DNA of 64,000 nt from Antitrichia curtipendula (Eukaryota; Streptophyta; Bryopsida; Hypnales; Leucodontaceae): positions 44,702,001 through 44,766,000 of the forward strand of contig OX579635.1 of the NCBI GenBank assembly GCA_951230915.1. Reading direction: 5' to 3'. A program made the position numbers and the translations under genes. This document shows positions 54,214 through 64,000 of this stretch, in pieces. Numbering within the stretch: the first letter of the stretch is position 1; each line of letters begins with the position of its first letter. A model generated the notes under the pieces. That model saw only the letters and a list, made by a program, of their open reading frames with translations, ran no database searches and was not told where the DNA came from.

Positions 54214-56935
54214 TGTAGGAATGGGGACCGAGACTGTGAATTCACTGTTAAATGGCGAAGTTGCGAGCCTCCCACGTGTAGATTCTCACGAAACCCGACA
54301 TGAGCAATACCAGAGCGATGCTGTCCTGCTCACCAAAAACTCAGCATGACAGACCACCAAAAACTTTTGAGGTTGAATCACTGTAATCTAGAAATGAAAC
54401 CCTCTTCTAGAATGCAACCCGAAATTCCAACGACGCAAACTGTCTTCAGAAGCCTACCTCCTCACAACAGCGAACCACCACCACAAAGCTCGCATCTCAC
54501 ACAGCAAACATACCCAAACCACACAAACCCTCGTAACAAACACTGCAACCAGCTTGTCACCGAATTGAACAGCGAATTAGGGTGCAACTGAGACTCAACG
54601 AATGAAACGCTGCGCACCACAAGAGCGAATAGATAATACAGTACCAATGACCCGGCCACTAATTTACTGACTACTGAATGGTCCCTGATCAGCTGCGAAC
54701 AGAATCCACCAATCGTCTAGGGAAGAGCCCCACTGACGGTCCAAACTTCGATACAAATCAACCCCAACCCAGTCGTCTTCCCCCTCCACATACAGTCAGA
54801 CACCCTCCAGATGGACTTCAGTGCAGAGCTGACACACCACCCTTCCAAAGCTGATCACGATGACTGCAGAAAATAATGAGAATCTCAAGCTTCTAACGTT
54901 GGCCTGGTACCTCGAACTCAGACACAGCCTTCAGACTCGAACTCAGAATCAGACTTTAGACTTTAGACCTCAGACTCGAACGCAGACTCACGCGCAGATT
55001 CAACCCGAATGATTACATGAGAATCAAAAACCATGATGATCGTTCAAACCACTACAAAACTAGACACCAGTTGCTTTTGCGCAAAGCAGATGATGATGAT
55101 GATGATGAGGGCTAAACTCCAGACAGACGGGGAATTGTCACTTGTCAGTGAAGCTGTTCGCCTCTTTACGAACGGACGGAAGGAAGGGTCTGACAAAGGC
55201 CCGGCCGGGGGTCCTATAGCTTCTGCTTACTAAGCATTTGCATTCTGATTTGCAGTGATTGAAGTGATAGCAACGGAGTGGGGACCAGGCAGGCAGAGGA
55301 CGGACCGATGGATGGATGGACCCTACGTCCGTAGCTGCTACTACACTAGGCTGTAGGCGCGGGGTCCTTTCCGGTACCTGATATCGTATTCTAATGGGGT
55401 GCCATGTCTCGAGCCTGCGAAAGTGCGAATACGTTACGTGCGGTGCCGTTGATGGATATGAAACAAAAATCTGCGCACTGTAGCGCGTAGGCATCTTCGG
55501 TGATGGTTGGTGATCAGAAAGAAGCGGTCTTCGGCGTCCCAACTTGGAGCTGCTTTGCTCCTGATTGGTGGCCTTTCTCTGTAAAAGCGAAGCTTTCCTT
55601 GTGTAAATCGAGGACAGCTCCTCGATGAATTCTCGGGCTTGATGAGGCTGGGAAGGAACTGAAATGGGACTGCTTGTTTGCCTCACTACAGTAGCGACAT
55701 AACTTAACTGTAGTGTATTCCCCGTCCCTTTAAGAATTCCTCCCTCATGTACCAATGGTGCACATTTTTCTCCTAGAATGTATTCCATTGGTACATGATG
55801 ACGGAATTGGATGCAGGGGTGGAAATAGGTGCGTCTATCTTAAACCTTGTTTACCAATGAGGCAGGGGTCCCTTTTACATCCTTGAAAAAAAGGGGACCT
55901 CTACAAGGAACAAAACTGTCTTATAGGGCTCCTCAACCAACCTCAATCTTTAAATTTATACTTTAAATGAGTTGGTTTGATTTGGTTTGGTTTGGTTTGG
56001 TTTGTTGGTTATAGTGAGATCTCTGGACCCTGTTCATGTTTTTGATATAGTCGGAAACCCTTAGGAAGTCAACGCGAAAGGGAGCATGGACTTTGTTTTG
56101 TAGCGATGGAACCTACGATAGAAAAGATATTGAATTTGAAAAGATATTGAAGTTTTTATGAATTAAAAAAATTAATTAATTACTTTTATTTTTATTGTAT
56201 TGTATTGTGGCAATGACACATGGCACACTAGTTATATTGAAAGTCACTCTAGACATGTAAAGAGGCATAATATTTGTAAGATGTTTAAATAGTCATACAA
56301 AGTAGGCGCTATAAGATGGATTTTTCCTTGGTGAAAACACATTAATTTTTTATTTTCTACCTATTTTAAATTCCATAAATTTTGAATTCATATTTGGATT
56401 CAGACACTCACCATTTTTTTTAAGAGAGGTGGAAAACATGAAATTCACACAATAAAGAAATAAGGGGCTTTCTTTTTACAATTACCCTAAAGAATTCATA
56501 TTAGATCCCACAAGAAAGCCCTAATTAAAAAGAAAATTAAAATTAAAATTAATAAAAATTAAATTAAAATTTATTACATTTGTAAGGGTTGGCTTGAAAT
56601 AAAAATCTATCTTTCTTCAGTCCCATGTGGCCATGTCAACAATGACATGCACAAGTGACCAAGTAGAATAAATCTATCATTGGTTTGTAATGAAAAATGC
56701 ACCCTTTGCATATTAAAAACTTCCATGTCCAGCAAGACACTTAAAATTGGAAATTACAAAAGTTGAAATTTTACTCACTCAAGGGAGTACCTCTCTAATA
56801 AATTTAGCTCTCTTATATCTTCATGGCTCTACTGTTAGTAACAATTTTCTAGTGGAGTTTTTGGGATGCCTGGAATTTGAAAATCTTAATTGTCATTTTA
56901 TAGTTTGACAAGTGAAGAAGACAATTCTCAATATA
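54214..56935. other. GRAS upstream region
   Basis: A GC-richer block (54214-55800) probably includes the GRAS promoter and 5' leader. A (GAT)n run lies at 55090-55108 and GGATGGATGG at 55309. A 216-codon minus frame (55788-55138) is Ser/Arg/Pro-rich and unrecognised; it may be a chance frame in GC-rich promoter DNA. Beyond 55900 the DNA turns AT-rich with a (GGTTT)n run near 55985. Confidence 0.4.
55745..55798. repeat. Perfect 14-bp palindrome with CCAAT cores
   Basis: TCATGTACCAATGG (55745-55758) is repeated as its exact complement CCATTGGTACATGA (55785-55798), 26 bases apart. Each arm contains a CCAAT box, in opposite orientations. It lies about 1.55 kb upstream of the GRAS start codon. 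Confidence 0.7.
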
Positions 56936-57253
56936 TGGGCAATTTCGTTAAAATGGCATATTCCGTATGCCATTTTCAGAGCGGCCACTTTGAACTGCGA
57001 AAGTGACATCTACGAGGGGTATAGATTACATAAATCTTTGTCTTATATAGATTTCAAAAATCTAGCACTAATGTACATTTCAAATTGCGTGGTCTGAACT
57101 TTGAAAGCAACATCTATGACTATTGTAGATTTCAGACATCTATAAGAGGTTTAGATTTCAAAAATCTAGGACAGTTGAACATTTTAGAGCGGCCGCTCTG
57201 AACTGTGAAACTGCCAAAGTTACGGAATTTTGCCATTTTAACGAAATTGCCCA
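56936..57253. mobile_element. Best-preserved MITE of the TGGGCAATTTCGTTAAAATGGC family
   Basis: 318 bp. The TIRs TGGGCAATTTCGTTAAAATG (continuing GC) and their complement at the right are perfect over about 23 bp, with TATA on both sides. Subterminal GAGCGGCC..TGAACTG motifs occur near each end in inverted orientation. No coding capacity. It serves as the uninterrupted reference for the copy at 2409-3137. Confidence 0.82.
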
Positions 57254-57338
57254 TATATTTGGTGTTTGTGCTACCAAATCATAATAAATAAAAATAAAAA
57301 GACTTGCCAAGTTGCCCTTGTCAAAATCTAAGTTATCC

Positions 57339-57614
57339 TAAGGTAGGTACCCCCAAATGTGCCACTGATCTTAAACCACCATCTATATTATGTGTACATC
57401 TCCAAAATCAGTTTTGTACCTATGTGGAAGAAACACTTTTAAAACCGAACTTTGTTCCTTAATAACTTTTGCATACAATATCCAAATGCCATGTTCTTTG
57501 GTGCATTGGAACCTCCTTTCACTTGCCAACAAGAATATATGAAAATTTGGCCATTCTAATAATAGTAACTAGGCTTAGTAGCAAAAAGTGGCGGTTTGGG
57601 ATGTACCTATCTTA
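57339..57614. mobile_element. 276-bp TAAGGTAGG-ended MITE, copy 1
   Basis: It begins TAAGGTAGGTACCCCCAAA and ends TTTGGGATGTACCTATCTTA. It is collinear with and the same length as 61637-61912. The interior includes TTAATAACTTTTGCATAC and CCTCCTTTCACTTGCCAA. Confidence 0.78.
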
Positions 57615-58080
57615 TATGAAATTGGAAAGAGAGACATACTTTGTATTCTTCACCATGCCATTAGAGAGAAAATCAGGCCTCAAAAAGGCCGTCAGAAAGT
57701 GACCAAACCAGTCTATTAATTGAAAATAGGCAACCTAACAAATCTAGTTGTAGTGTATTATCAGCTTGTGTGAATTTTGTAAAGGACATCAGAACTCAAA
57801 AAAGGTGTAGCAAAGATAAGTTTAATAATCAGCAGCATCTAACTACACAATGATTAGTTGACAAATTAAACAAATTAAACCAAATGATGTGGATTTTGAA
57901 GGTAGTTGTCATTAAAGTTTAAATCTCGAATGATTTCTAAGTAACTCCATAAGCTACATAGATTAGCATGTTCGTAGGTTAGAAAGAGAGTTACTTATAC
58001 AAGTAGGTAGTAGTAGATAAAACAATACATGTGTGATATGTAAATTAGGAATAATAGGAGCACGACCGCTCAAAGTTAAA

Positions 58081-58476
58081 ATGAAAATCAAAAATTGTGT
58101 TCAATGTCGAATTTCAGACCCCATTTAGGTATAGTAGAATGTTTTTTTTCAAAAATATTTGAACTACAAAAAGTTGGATAATCAATCGAATTTTCATCTC
58201 CAAAAATCAGTTTGAAGTTTACAGCTTCCAATAAAAAGTTTAAGGACAAAATTCAGAGAGGGTGTTTAAATGTCAAAGAAAATGTTTCTTCCAACTCTTT
58301 TTAGACAGTTTTTGTCCATAACTTATTATTGGCTCTAAACCTCAAACAGATTTTTGTAGATGAAAACTAGATTGACTCTTCAACCTTCTTTAGTTCAAAA
58401 AATTTTGGAAAAAAATCATTCTATTATGCCTAAATGGGGTCTAAAATTCGACTTTGAACACAATTTTTGCATTTGA
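58081..58476. mobile_element. Long fold-back hairpin element
   Basis: ATCAAAAATTGTGTTCAATG at the left mirrors TTTGAACACAATTTTTGCAT at the right, and the next blocks, GAATTTCAGACCCCATTTAG against CTAAATGGGGTCTAAAATTC, pair as well. Inverted similarity continues inward (ATTATTGGCTC..AAACAGATTTTTG against CAAAAATCAGTTTG..TTCCAATAAAAAG), giving arms of about 180 bp. No coding capacity. Confidence 0.75.
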
Positions 58477-61192
58477 CAATGAGTGATCTCTATTCAAAAT
58501 ATCCCACATCCTTTGAGGTTCACCATAAACAATTGATTTCTCTATAAAATCAACCACTTCATCCTTCAATTTCCCCAATTGTCAATGAATTTTGACTATC
58601 ACAAGGTCATTCAAAGTACTATTGATGGTAGATGTCTTTGGACTAATTTCAACATTTGTTTCTTTTTTCAAAATTTGGTTAGAGTACAAGGTATGCAATA
58701 ATCAGGGTTAAAGTGCTTTACAATACTTGAATCCAGATTATTTAATACCTTTTACTTGGATTTTGAACAATTGACAATCATCCAATGTCATAGCACAAGG
58801 TGAGCGACTATAGGGAAAAAAACAATCTTTAAGCGAATTTAAATGTTATCCTAGGGTCCTTTCAGCTGCTCTAGAACGGCCCTCCGGAGGCTTGAGATTT
58901 TATGTATTGACTACTGGGTTCTAGCTTCCAATGCATACCAATTATAATTTAAGATGTCCATAGAATTTCAATAGAGAGATTGAAATTTCTCTTTTCATTT
59001 ATGTTTTAGCCTTTTTATATGGCATATGAAAGATAATATAGCAATTTAGAAGGAAATATTTTTTTAATGATTTTTTGCATGATAATTCATGAATTGAAAA
59101 AACGTACATGAAATCCTTGAATAATTTTTAGTAGACATTGGATTTTGGTAGATAAAAACTTGTTGATTCTATCACACCAAGATCACTATTCTTGTCATTA
59201 TTTTATTTGTATATCAACTCAATGGAGGTCAAAGTGTCAAATTTACTTGACTAGAATCAAATTTATAAAAGATGAAATAAGATATTCATTCTTGAAATGC
59301 TCTTTCAAAATAAGATGAAAGATCATTTTTATAAGCAAAAATAAGAAATGTCATTGACTACCTACTTTGAAATGATGGATTGAATAGTAGAAATAATAAT
59401 GAAAAATAAAGAATGCTTACTAAACCTTCATATTACATAAATGTGTGCGTAGCAATGAAATAATCATTTTATAACAACCAATGACATCTCAAGATCATCT
59501 ATAAATTTTAAGTTCTATTACTTAAGACAAATATTTATCTCAATACTACTAAAATTAATCAATAATAAGTGCATTGATTTTGACTCATGGTTTACAAATA
59601 TAATAATATAAATAATTAAGATTTTCTCATCACCAATCATATGTACTTCCATTTGTTTTGTCTAAAAAAGTTTAAAGAGACAAATAGGCAATTTATTACA
59701 AAATGCATGACAATTCTGAATTTGAAAAGTGCAAAATATTAGCAGACTTTTTATCTTACACTCAGGAGTTGTGCTTTGTAAAGGAGAATCTAATCCATTG
59801 AGATACAAAGATTCTAATTTTGAACAACATGTGAAGGAGAACATGCATGTCTCAAGCATATGTTTCTTATTTTTTCATCTATCTAAATGTTTGTAGATTA
59901 TTATACTAGTTCATTTACATTTGTATGATATATCATTCTAGAATTTTTTGACAATATTTTATAGTTTGATATATAAAAGATTCAATAAAGATTTTGATAT
60001 TATATATTATAGTTTGATATCAAAAGTAACTTTTTTAATTCAATAATGACCTATCACAAATACTTTGGAAATATAAGTAAAATAAAAATCTCTAAAACTA
60101 CAATAATTAGAATTTGATATTTTGAATTTAGACAAAAATATATATATTATGAAAATTATGCATATACACTCTTTGATTCATTTTAAAAGGAATTTTTTAA
60201 TTTCTAGTTTTAGCTTTTATTGAATACTATTGGTTAGTGTAGTAGCAGATCTAATTGTATGGATATGATGTAGAGTGTCATATTTTATAGCTTTTTAAAA
60301 AGACATCATTAAATTGCATTTTATAATGCATCTTCACAATGTGAAATGGGTGGACTTCGCTTTGGTCCTTAAGGGATTAAAGTAGCTTCTTAAAAATGTT
60401 ATAAATTTAGGTTTTCAATAGAGAAACAATTATAGCTTTCCTTCTTGAAATTGACATACTTTAAGAGTTTATTCAGTTTAAGGTCCCACAATAGAACTAA
60501 AATGACAATGCATGTGATATAGCTAGAAACTACCTACTTCTTTTCAAACATTATAGTATGGGTCACACTCACTCATTAGAAAAGTCATCACACCACCCAA
60601 GATGGCAAACTGGCCGGCATGCTATTGTATATAGTGTTGAAATTCCATTGCTAGCCCAACTAAAGTAGACGAGCCCAATTCTCTTCATTGCCCAATTTTG
60701 TCCCCTACTTTTGACCCCAATTCTATATGTTCAAACATCCAAATCTATTCAAAAAAATATCCAAATCCCTTTAAGATTCTAACAAAATCAGTGCATTGAT
60801 GTCAAAATGGGTAACGTGTCAATCCTTGATTGGTGGAAACTCAAGTACCAATAGATACAAGGAAAGGTGGTTACAAGGTATTTATGGGACATTTATGACT
60901 CCACTCTATGGGCAATTTTCTAATTTCATGGTAGACCACTTCAAAAATTCACAAAAATTACAGTTTTAATCAAAAAATTATAATTCCACTTAGGTTTCAT
61001 CACAAGTGCACACCTCTAAAAAATATGTGTCCCTCTTGGAATTGACTCAAAGATATTTAGATTCCAAATCAATGTGGTATTAGGCATGTCTACCTTACCA
61101 CTGAAATTCGATTGTGGAACAAGATCACAATCCAAAAAATGTATGTGAAGTCAACAGCTAGTGGGACTAGCAAGATGGTGTTTGGAGTGCCA
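58477..61192. other. Gene-free AT-rich stretch
   Basis: No supported coding sequence. A 65-codon minus frame at 59662-59859 is unrecognised. Confidence 0.4.
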
Positions 61193-61484
61193 TAAGGTAA
61201 GGGATCTCTAAAAGCAACCCCTAACACAGAGGTACATTTTTATTTTCTTCAATGTACCAACATTGTACATTTCAAGAGGGGGTCACTTTTAGATAGCACT
61301 GCATTTCAACTTCAAATTTTTGTAACTAATTCCACGAAGGTCCGAAAAATATGAAACTACTTGGGTTAGATGCCAATTTCATTTTTCTTCCTAGTAAAAT
61401 TTACTGAAAATTGTTTCAAGGAGTTAAGCTTCCCTGATAATGCAATCAACTCTTACAGGGTTGCTTTAAGAGCCTCCTACCTTA
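61193..61484. mobile_element. 292-bp TAAGGTAGG-ended MITE, family C
   Basis: The left end TAAGGTAAGGGATCTCTAAA and following AGCAACCC are mirrored by GGGTTGCTTTAAGAGCCTCC and TACCTTA. TIRs are about 27 bp with several mismatches. The interior differs from the other TAAGGTAGG elements. Confidence 0.72.
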
Positions 61485-61636
61485 TTTGGTGAGCCCTCGC
61501 ACTTTTCTTCCCTGGCAATGACTATGGTGGGGGAGGAAAATGCTCCCGACCATGCCCAAGCTTGGGTTGGCCAAATATAGCGAGAAATGTTGGAGATGCT
61601 CTCATGGAAATCTTATGGGAAAAGGTAACTATGTGG

Positions 61637-61912
61637 TAAGGTAGGCACCCCCAAAATGGCACCTGACCTTAAAGCGCCATCTACAAGCTGTGTACATTTC
61701 CAAAATCAGTTATGTACCTATTTGGATGGAGCGCTTTCAGAAACAAACTTTGACCCTTAATAACTTTTGCATACTATGTCCAAATGCCACATTCTCTGGT
61801 GCGTTGGAACCTCCTTTCACTTGCCAAGAAGAATATATAAAAATTTGACCAGTCTAATAGTAGTAACTAGGCTCAGTAGCAGAAAGTGGCGGTTTTGGGT
61901 GTACCCACCTTA
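61637..61912. mobile_element. 276-bp TAAGGTAGG-ended MITE, copy 2
   Basis: It begins TAAGGTAGGCACCCCCAAAA and ends TTTTGGGTGTACCCACCTTA. It is the same length as the 57339 copy and clearly homologous throughout, roughly 80-85 % identical by eye. Confidence 0.8.
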
Positions 61913-62175
61913 TCATCCTGTTGTGTTTGAAATCCCACACTGAACCCAGTTCTGTCTGCCACACTCTTGCCTTTACTTTGCAACTTTGAAGAAGGAGAAC
62001 GATGTCTTTGTTCTTTGCAATCAAAAAGCCTGGCAATCACGCACTCTCTCATGATGAAGAGGAGTGGTTCAATTCCTTGTCCCCACACGCATGGGGAAAC
62101 TAAAAGCCTCCAATTCGCCCTAACTTAGGGCCTCCTTACATGTATCGATCACTGGGGAAGTTTCACAACGAGTGC

Positions 62176-62602
62176 TAAGGCGGGTAGGAGGCTCGGAAAC
62201 CGCTCATCTAAGGGTTGGTCCTCCTTTTTCATGTATTTCCTTGGATGGGAATGTTCTTAAACCTCGTTTTTCGGACAAAGAGAAAATTATAGATGAAGAA
62301 TCTAAATCAAGTGGTTTCATATTTTTTGAAGCATTTTTGAATTACTTATGAATTTTCAAACGAGTTGTGCCATAGGCCTCTATTTATGATCCTAGGTCTT
62401 CCATAAATCATTCACATGCAGCTTCTAAAGAAAGATGGAGAAAGCAAAGACAATGACTAGCTCTTGCAATTAACAATGCTTTTTTTCCTCGATTCATTCA
62501 AATGATTGTAGTGGTCAATTTAAGAACCACCTCATGTCCATTTCACAACTATTTATAGGGGCGATTCTTAATGCCCGTGCGATTTCAGAGCCTCCTACCT
62601 TA
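62176..62602. mobile_element. 427-bp TAAGGTAGGAGGCTC-type element
   Basis: The left end TAAGGCGGGTAGGAGGCTCG and the right end TTTCAGAGCCTCCTACCTTA are inverted repeats; the left end carries a 3-bp insertion. The left half matches the truncated copy at 15631-15842. Confidence 0.72.
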
Positions 62603-63006
62603 CATGGAAAAATAGTCATTGCACTTTCATGTGGATCCGGTGGGTGGGTGGGATACAATTAGAAATCCTCACGTATTAGATTCACTAGTCTCCACCAATG
62701 AGGTTGTCTACCGATATTGGTGAAACTTCAACTCCTCCTTTCCCACTTGCCCACCTCGGCAGAACAATCGGTGGAGCCACTTTTGTCTTCTTGCTTGATT
62801 TAGTTGAAAAATTGCCCACCATGCTCACATGTGAGTTGGCCTTTAGAGGGGAGGTTCCAAGCAATGGTTTGCACAAAGAGGTCCAATTTTGCACTAAGGA
62901 GTTTTTTTCTCTAGCAAGCCCCCTTGTTTGCCATTGAAAAGTCTTCCTTTGGAGGTCATGACTTTTGAATTGGTGTAAACTACTAAAAAGGTATGAAATG
63001 GAAATT

Positions 63007-63037
<31 letters not shown>

Positions 63038-64000
63038 TTTTTTTTTTATTTTTTTTTTTATTTTTTTTTTTATTTTTTTTTTTCATTAAGGATCTTGGGA
63101 CTTTAGTTGAACCCACATCATGGAGGTGGGTTAGACTATAATTTCAAAAGACTTAAAATTTGAGAGATTTTTTGCCACATAGGAAAAAAATGTGTGTTTC
63201 ACATCCCTTGACCTTCTTGGAGACCCGTGACCTCTTATTTCATGGTGTAAAAATAATTTTCAAAGGACTTCTTAATTTCAACCAATGAAAAACTTCAAAT
63301 TTTTTGTCCCCTCACCTTTAAGTATGGTGTAAACAAGGTCTAAGGTATAGGGAAACTATATTCCAACCATTCACCTTGAATAGACTAGAACTATCACCAA
63401 GGTTGTTAGCCAAGAAATGATTTGATTTTTTAACCAATAGGTGTATTTTTTGTTCTATAGTAACCTTGAAAACCATCCATCAATCATTTTTTGGCTTCAA
63501 TGTCCTTCTAGGGTGAATTTCTAAATGTCCAAGAGGTATGGGCCAAAACTTGGATGTTTAATGAGATAGGGCCAAATAAAAACGCCAATTTTTATTACTC
63601 TCCATAGTTTTGTTTTTTTTACTAATCAAAGTTTTACATATATATTCTTACTCACAAATGAAAGAAGATGTCAATGCACTAAAGAATGCATCACTTAGGT
63701 ACTATATGCAAAAAAGTGTTGAAGGATCAATATTTTTGGGGTGGATGTTCTAAAAATAATTTCAACAAAATATATATTTTGATTTAGGTTGAAAAATTTA
63801 TCATAATGACAACAATTTTTGAAGTGGCATTTTAGGCACTTGGCTACAAGGGATGTTTGTACAATATGGCTTCATCAACCTTTTTTTATATTTGTATCAC
63901 AAGACAAGTATGTGTGTAGATTAGAAATTATGCATGGGTCAAATTTCCAAAAACATTTGTAGATTTATTTCAAATCAATTTTTAAACAACTTCTTTAAAT
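62603..64000. other. Gene-free stretch with microsatellite
   Basis: A (TTA)n, (TA)n and T-rich run (63007-63084) forms a compound microsatellite. A 79-codon plus frame at 62698-62937 is unrecognised. The rest is AT-rich without supported features. Confidence 0.4.

Noticed and set aside
52402..54349. Plus-strand frames opposite the GRAS gene (up to 155 codons)
   Set aside because: Antisense shadows of a GC-rich, intronless coding sequence.
55138..55788. 216-codon minus-strand frame upstream of the GRAS gene
   Set aside because: No recognisable domain, low-complexity Ser/Arg/Pro composition in GC-rich promoter-like DNA, and its start lies inside a palindrome. Kept only as a note.

Overview
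The window looks like nuclear DNA of a land plant. It holds a plastid-type fructose-1,6-bisphosphatase isoform II, a CYP716-like cytochrome P450, an intronless GRAS transcription factor, an RRP8-like rRNA methyltransferase gene, a plant Ty1/copia retrotransposon, a PIF/Harbinger transposase remnant and a nuclear tRNA-Gln(UUG). Introns have GT..AG borders. Genes are far apart and set in AT-rich DNA packed with small inverted-repeat elements. The species cannot be told from the sequence; bryophyte, lycophyte, fern or seed plant all remain possible.

Layout. 1-9.2 kb is transposon-derived: a TTAA-flanked element (698-1633), a short TAAGGTAGG-ended element sharing its TTAA, a three-layer nest (2409-3137), a long-TIR element (3160-3943) and a second TTAA-flanked family with perfect 14-bp TIRs (7326-8292). 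9.2-10.05 kb is a decayed Harbinger transposase on the minus strand. 10.1-13.0 kb is an RRP8-like gene whose exons are recognisable but carry frameshifts. 17.3-18.05 kb (minus) encodes a possible small secreted peptide with out-of-frame 131-bp repeats. A complete-ended copia element (18138-23187) sits about 110 bp upstream of its TATA box, and the gag region of that copia is duplicated in inverted orientation. 23.2-27.1 kb holds a small hAT-type MITE with a perfect 8-bp target duplication and an 845-bp fold-back element.

27.7-30.05 kb is the FBPase gene (3 exons; intron 1 is three diverged tandem copies of a ~200-bp unit). A tRNA-Gln follows at 31.07 kb. 32-35.5 kb has hairpin MITEs and a second full copy of the 698-1633 TTAA element. 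38.3-42.03 kb is an intact six-exon P450, followed by a Tourist-like MITE with a TAA duplication. 42.7-52.4 kb is repeat-derived and essentially gene-free. 52.4-54.2 kb (minus) is the GRAS gene. 55.9-64 kb is again MITEs, fold-backs and AT-rich DNA.

The genes do not form a pathway cluster. The main biological content beyond the ordinary genes is the variety of non-autonomous TIR elements, which fall into a few families with shared termini (TTAA-CCCY, TAAGGTAGG, TGGGCAATTTCGTTAAAATGGC), and the self-complementary copia element that could feed small-RNA silencing. All splice sites, alignments and family calls were made by eye, without database searches.
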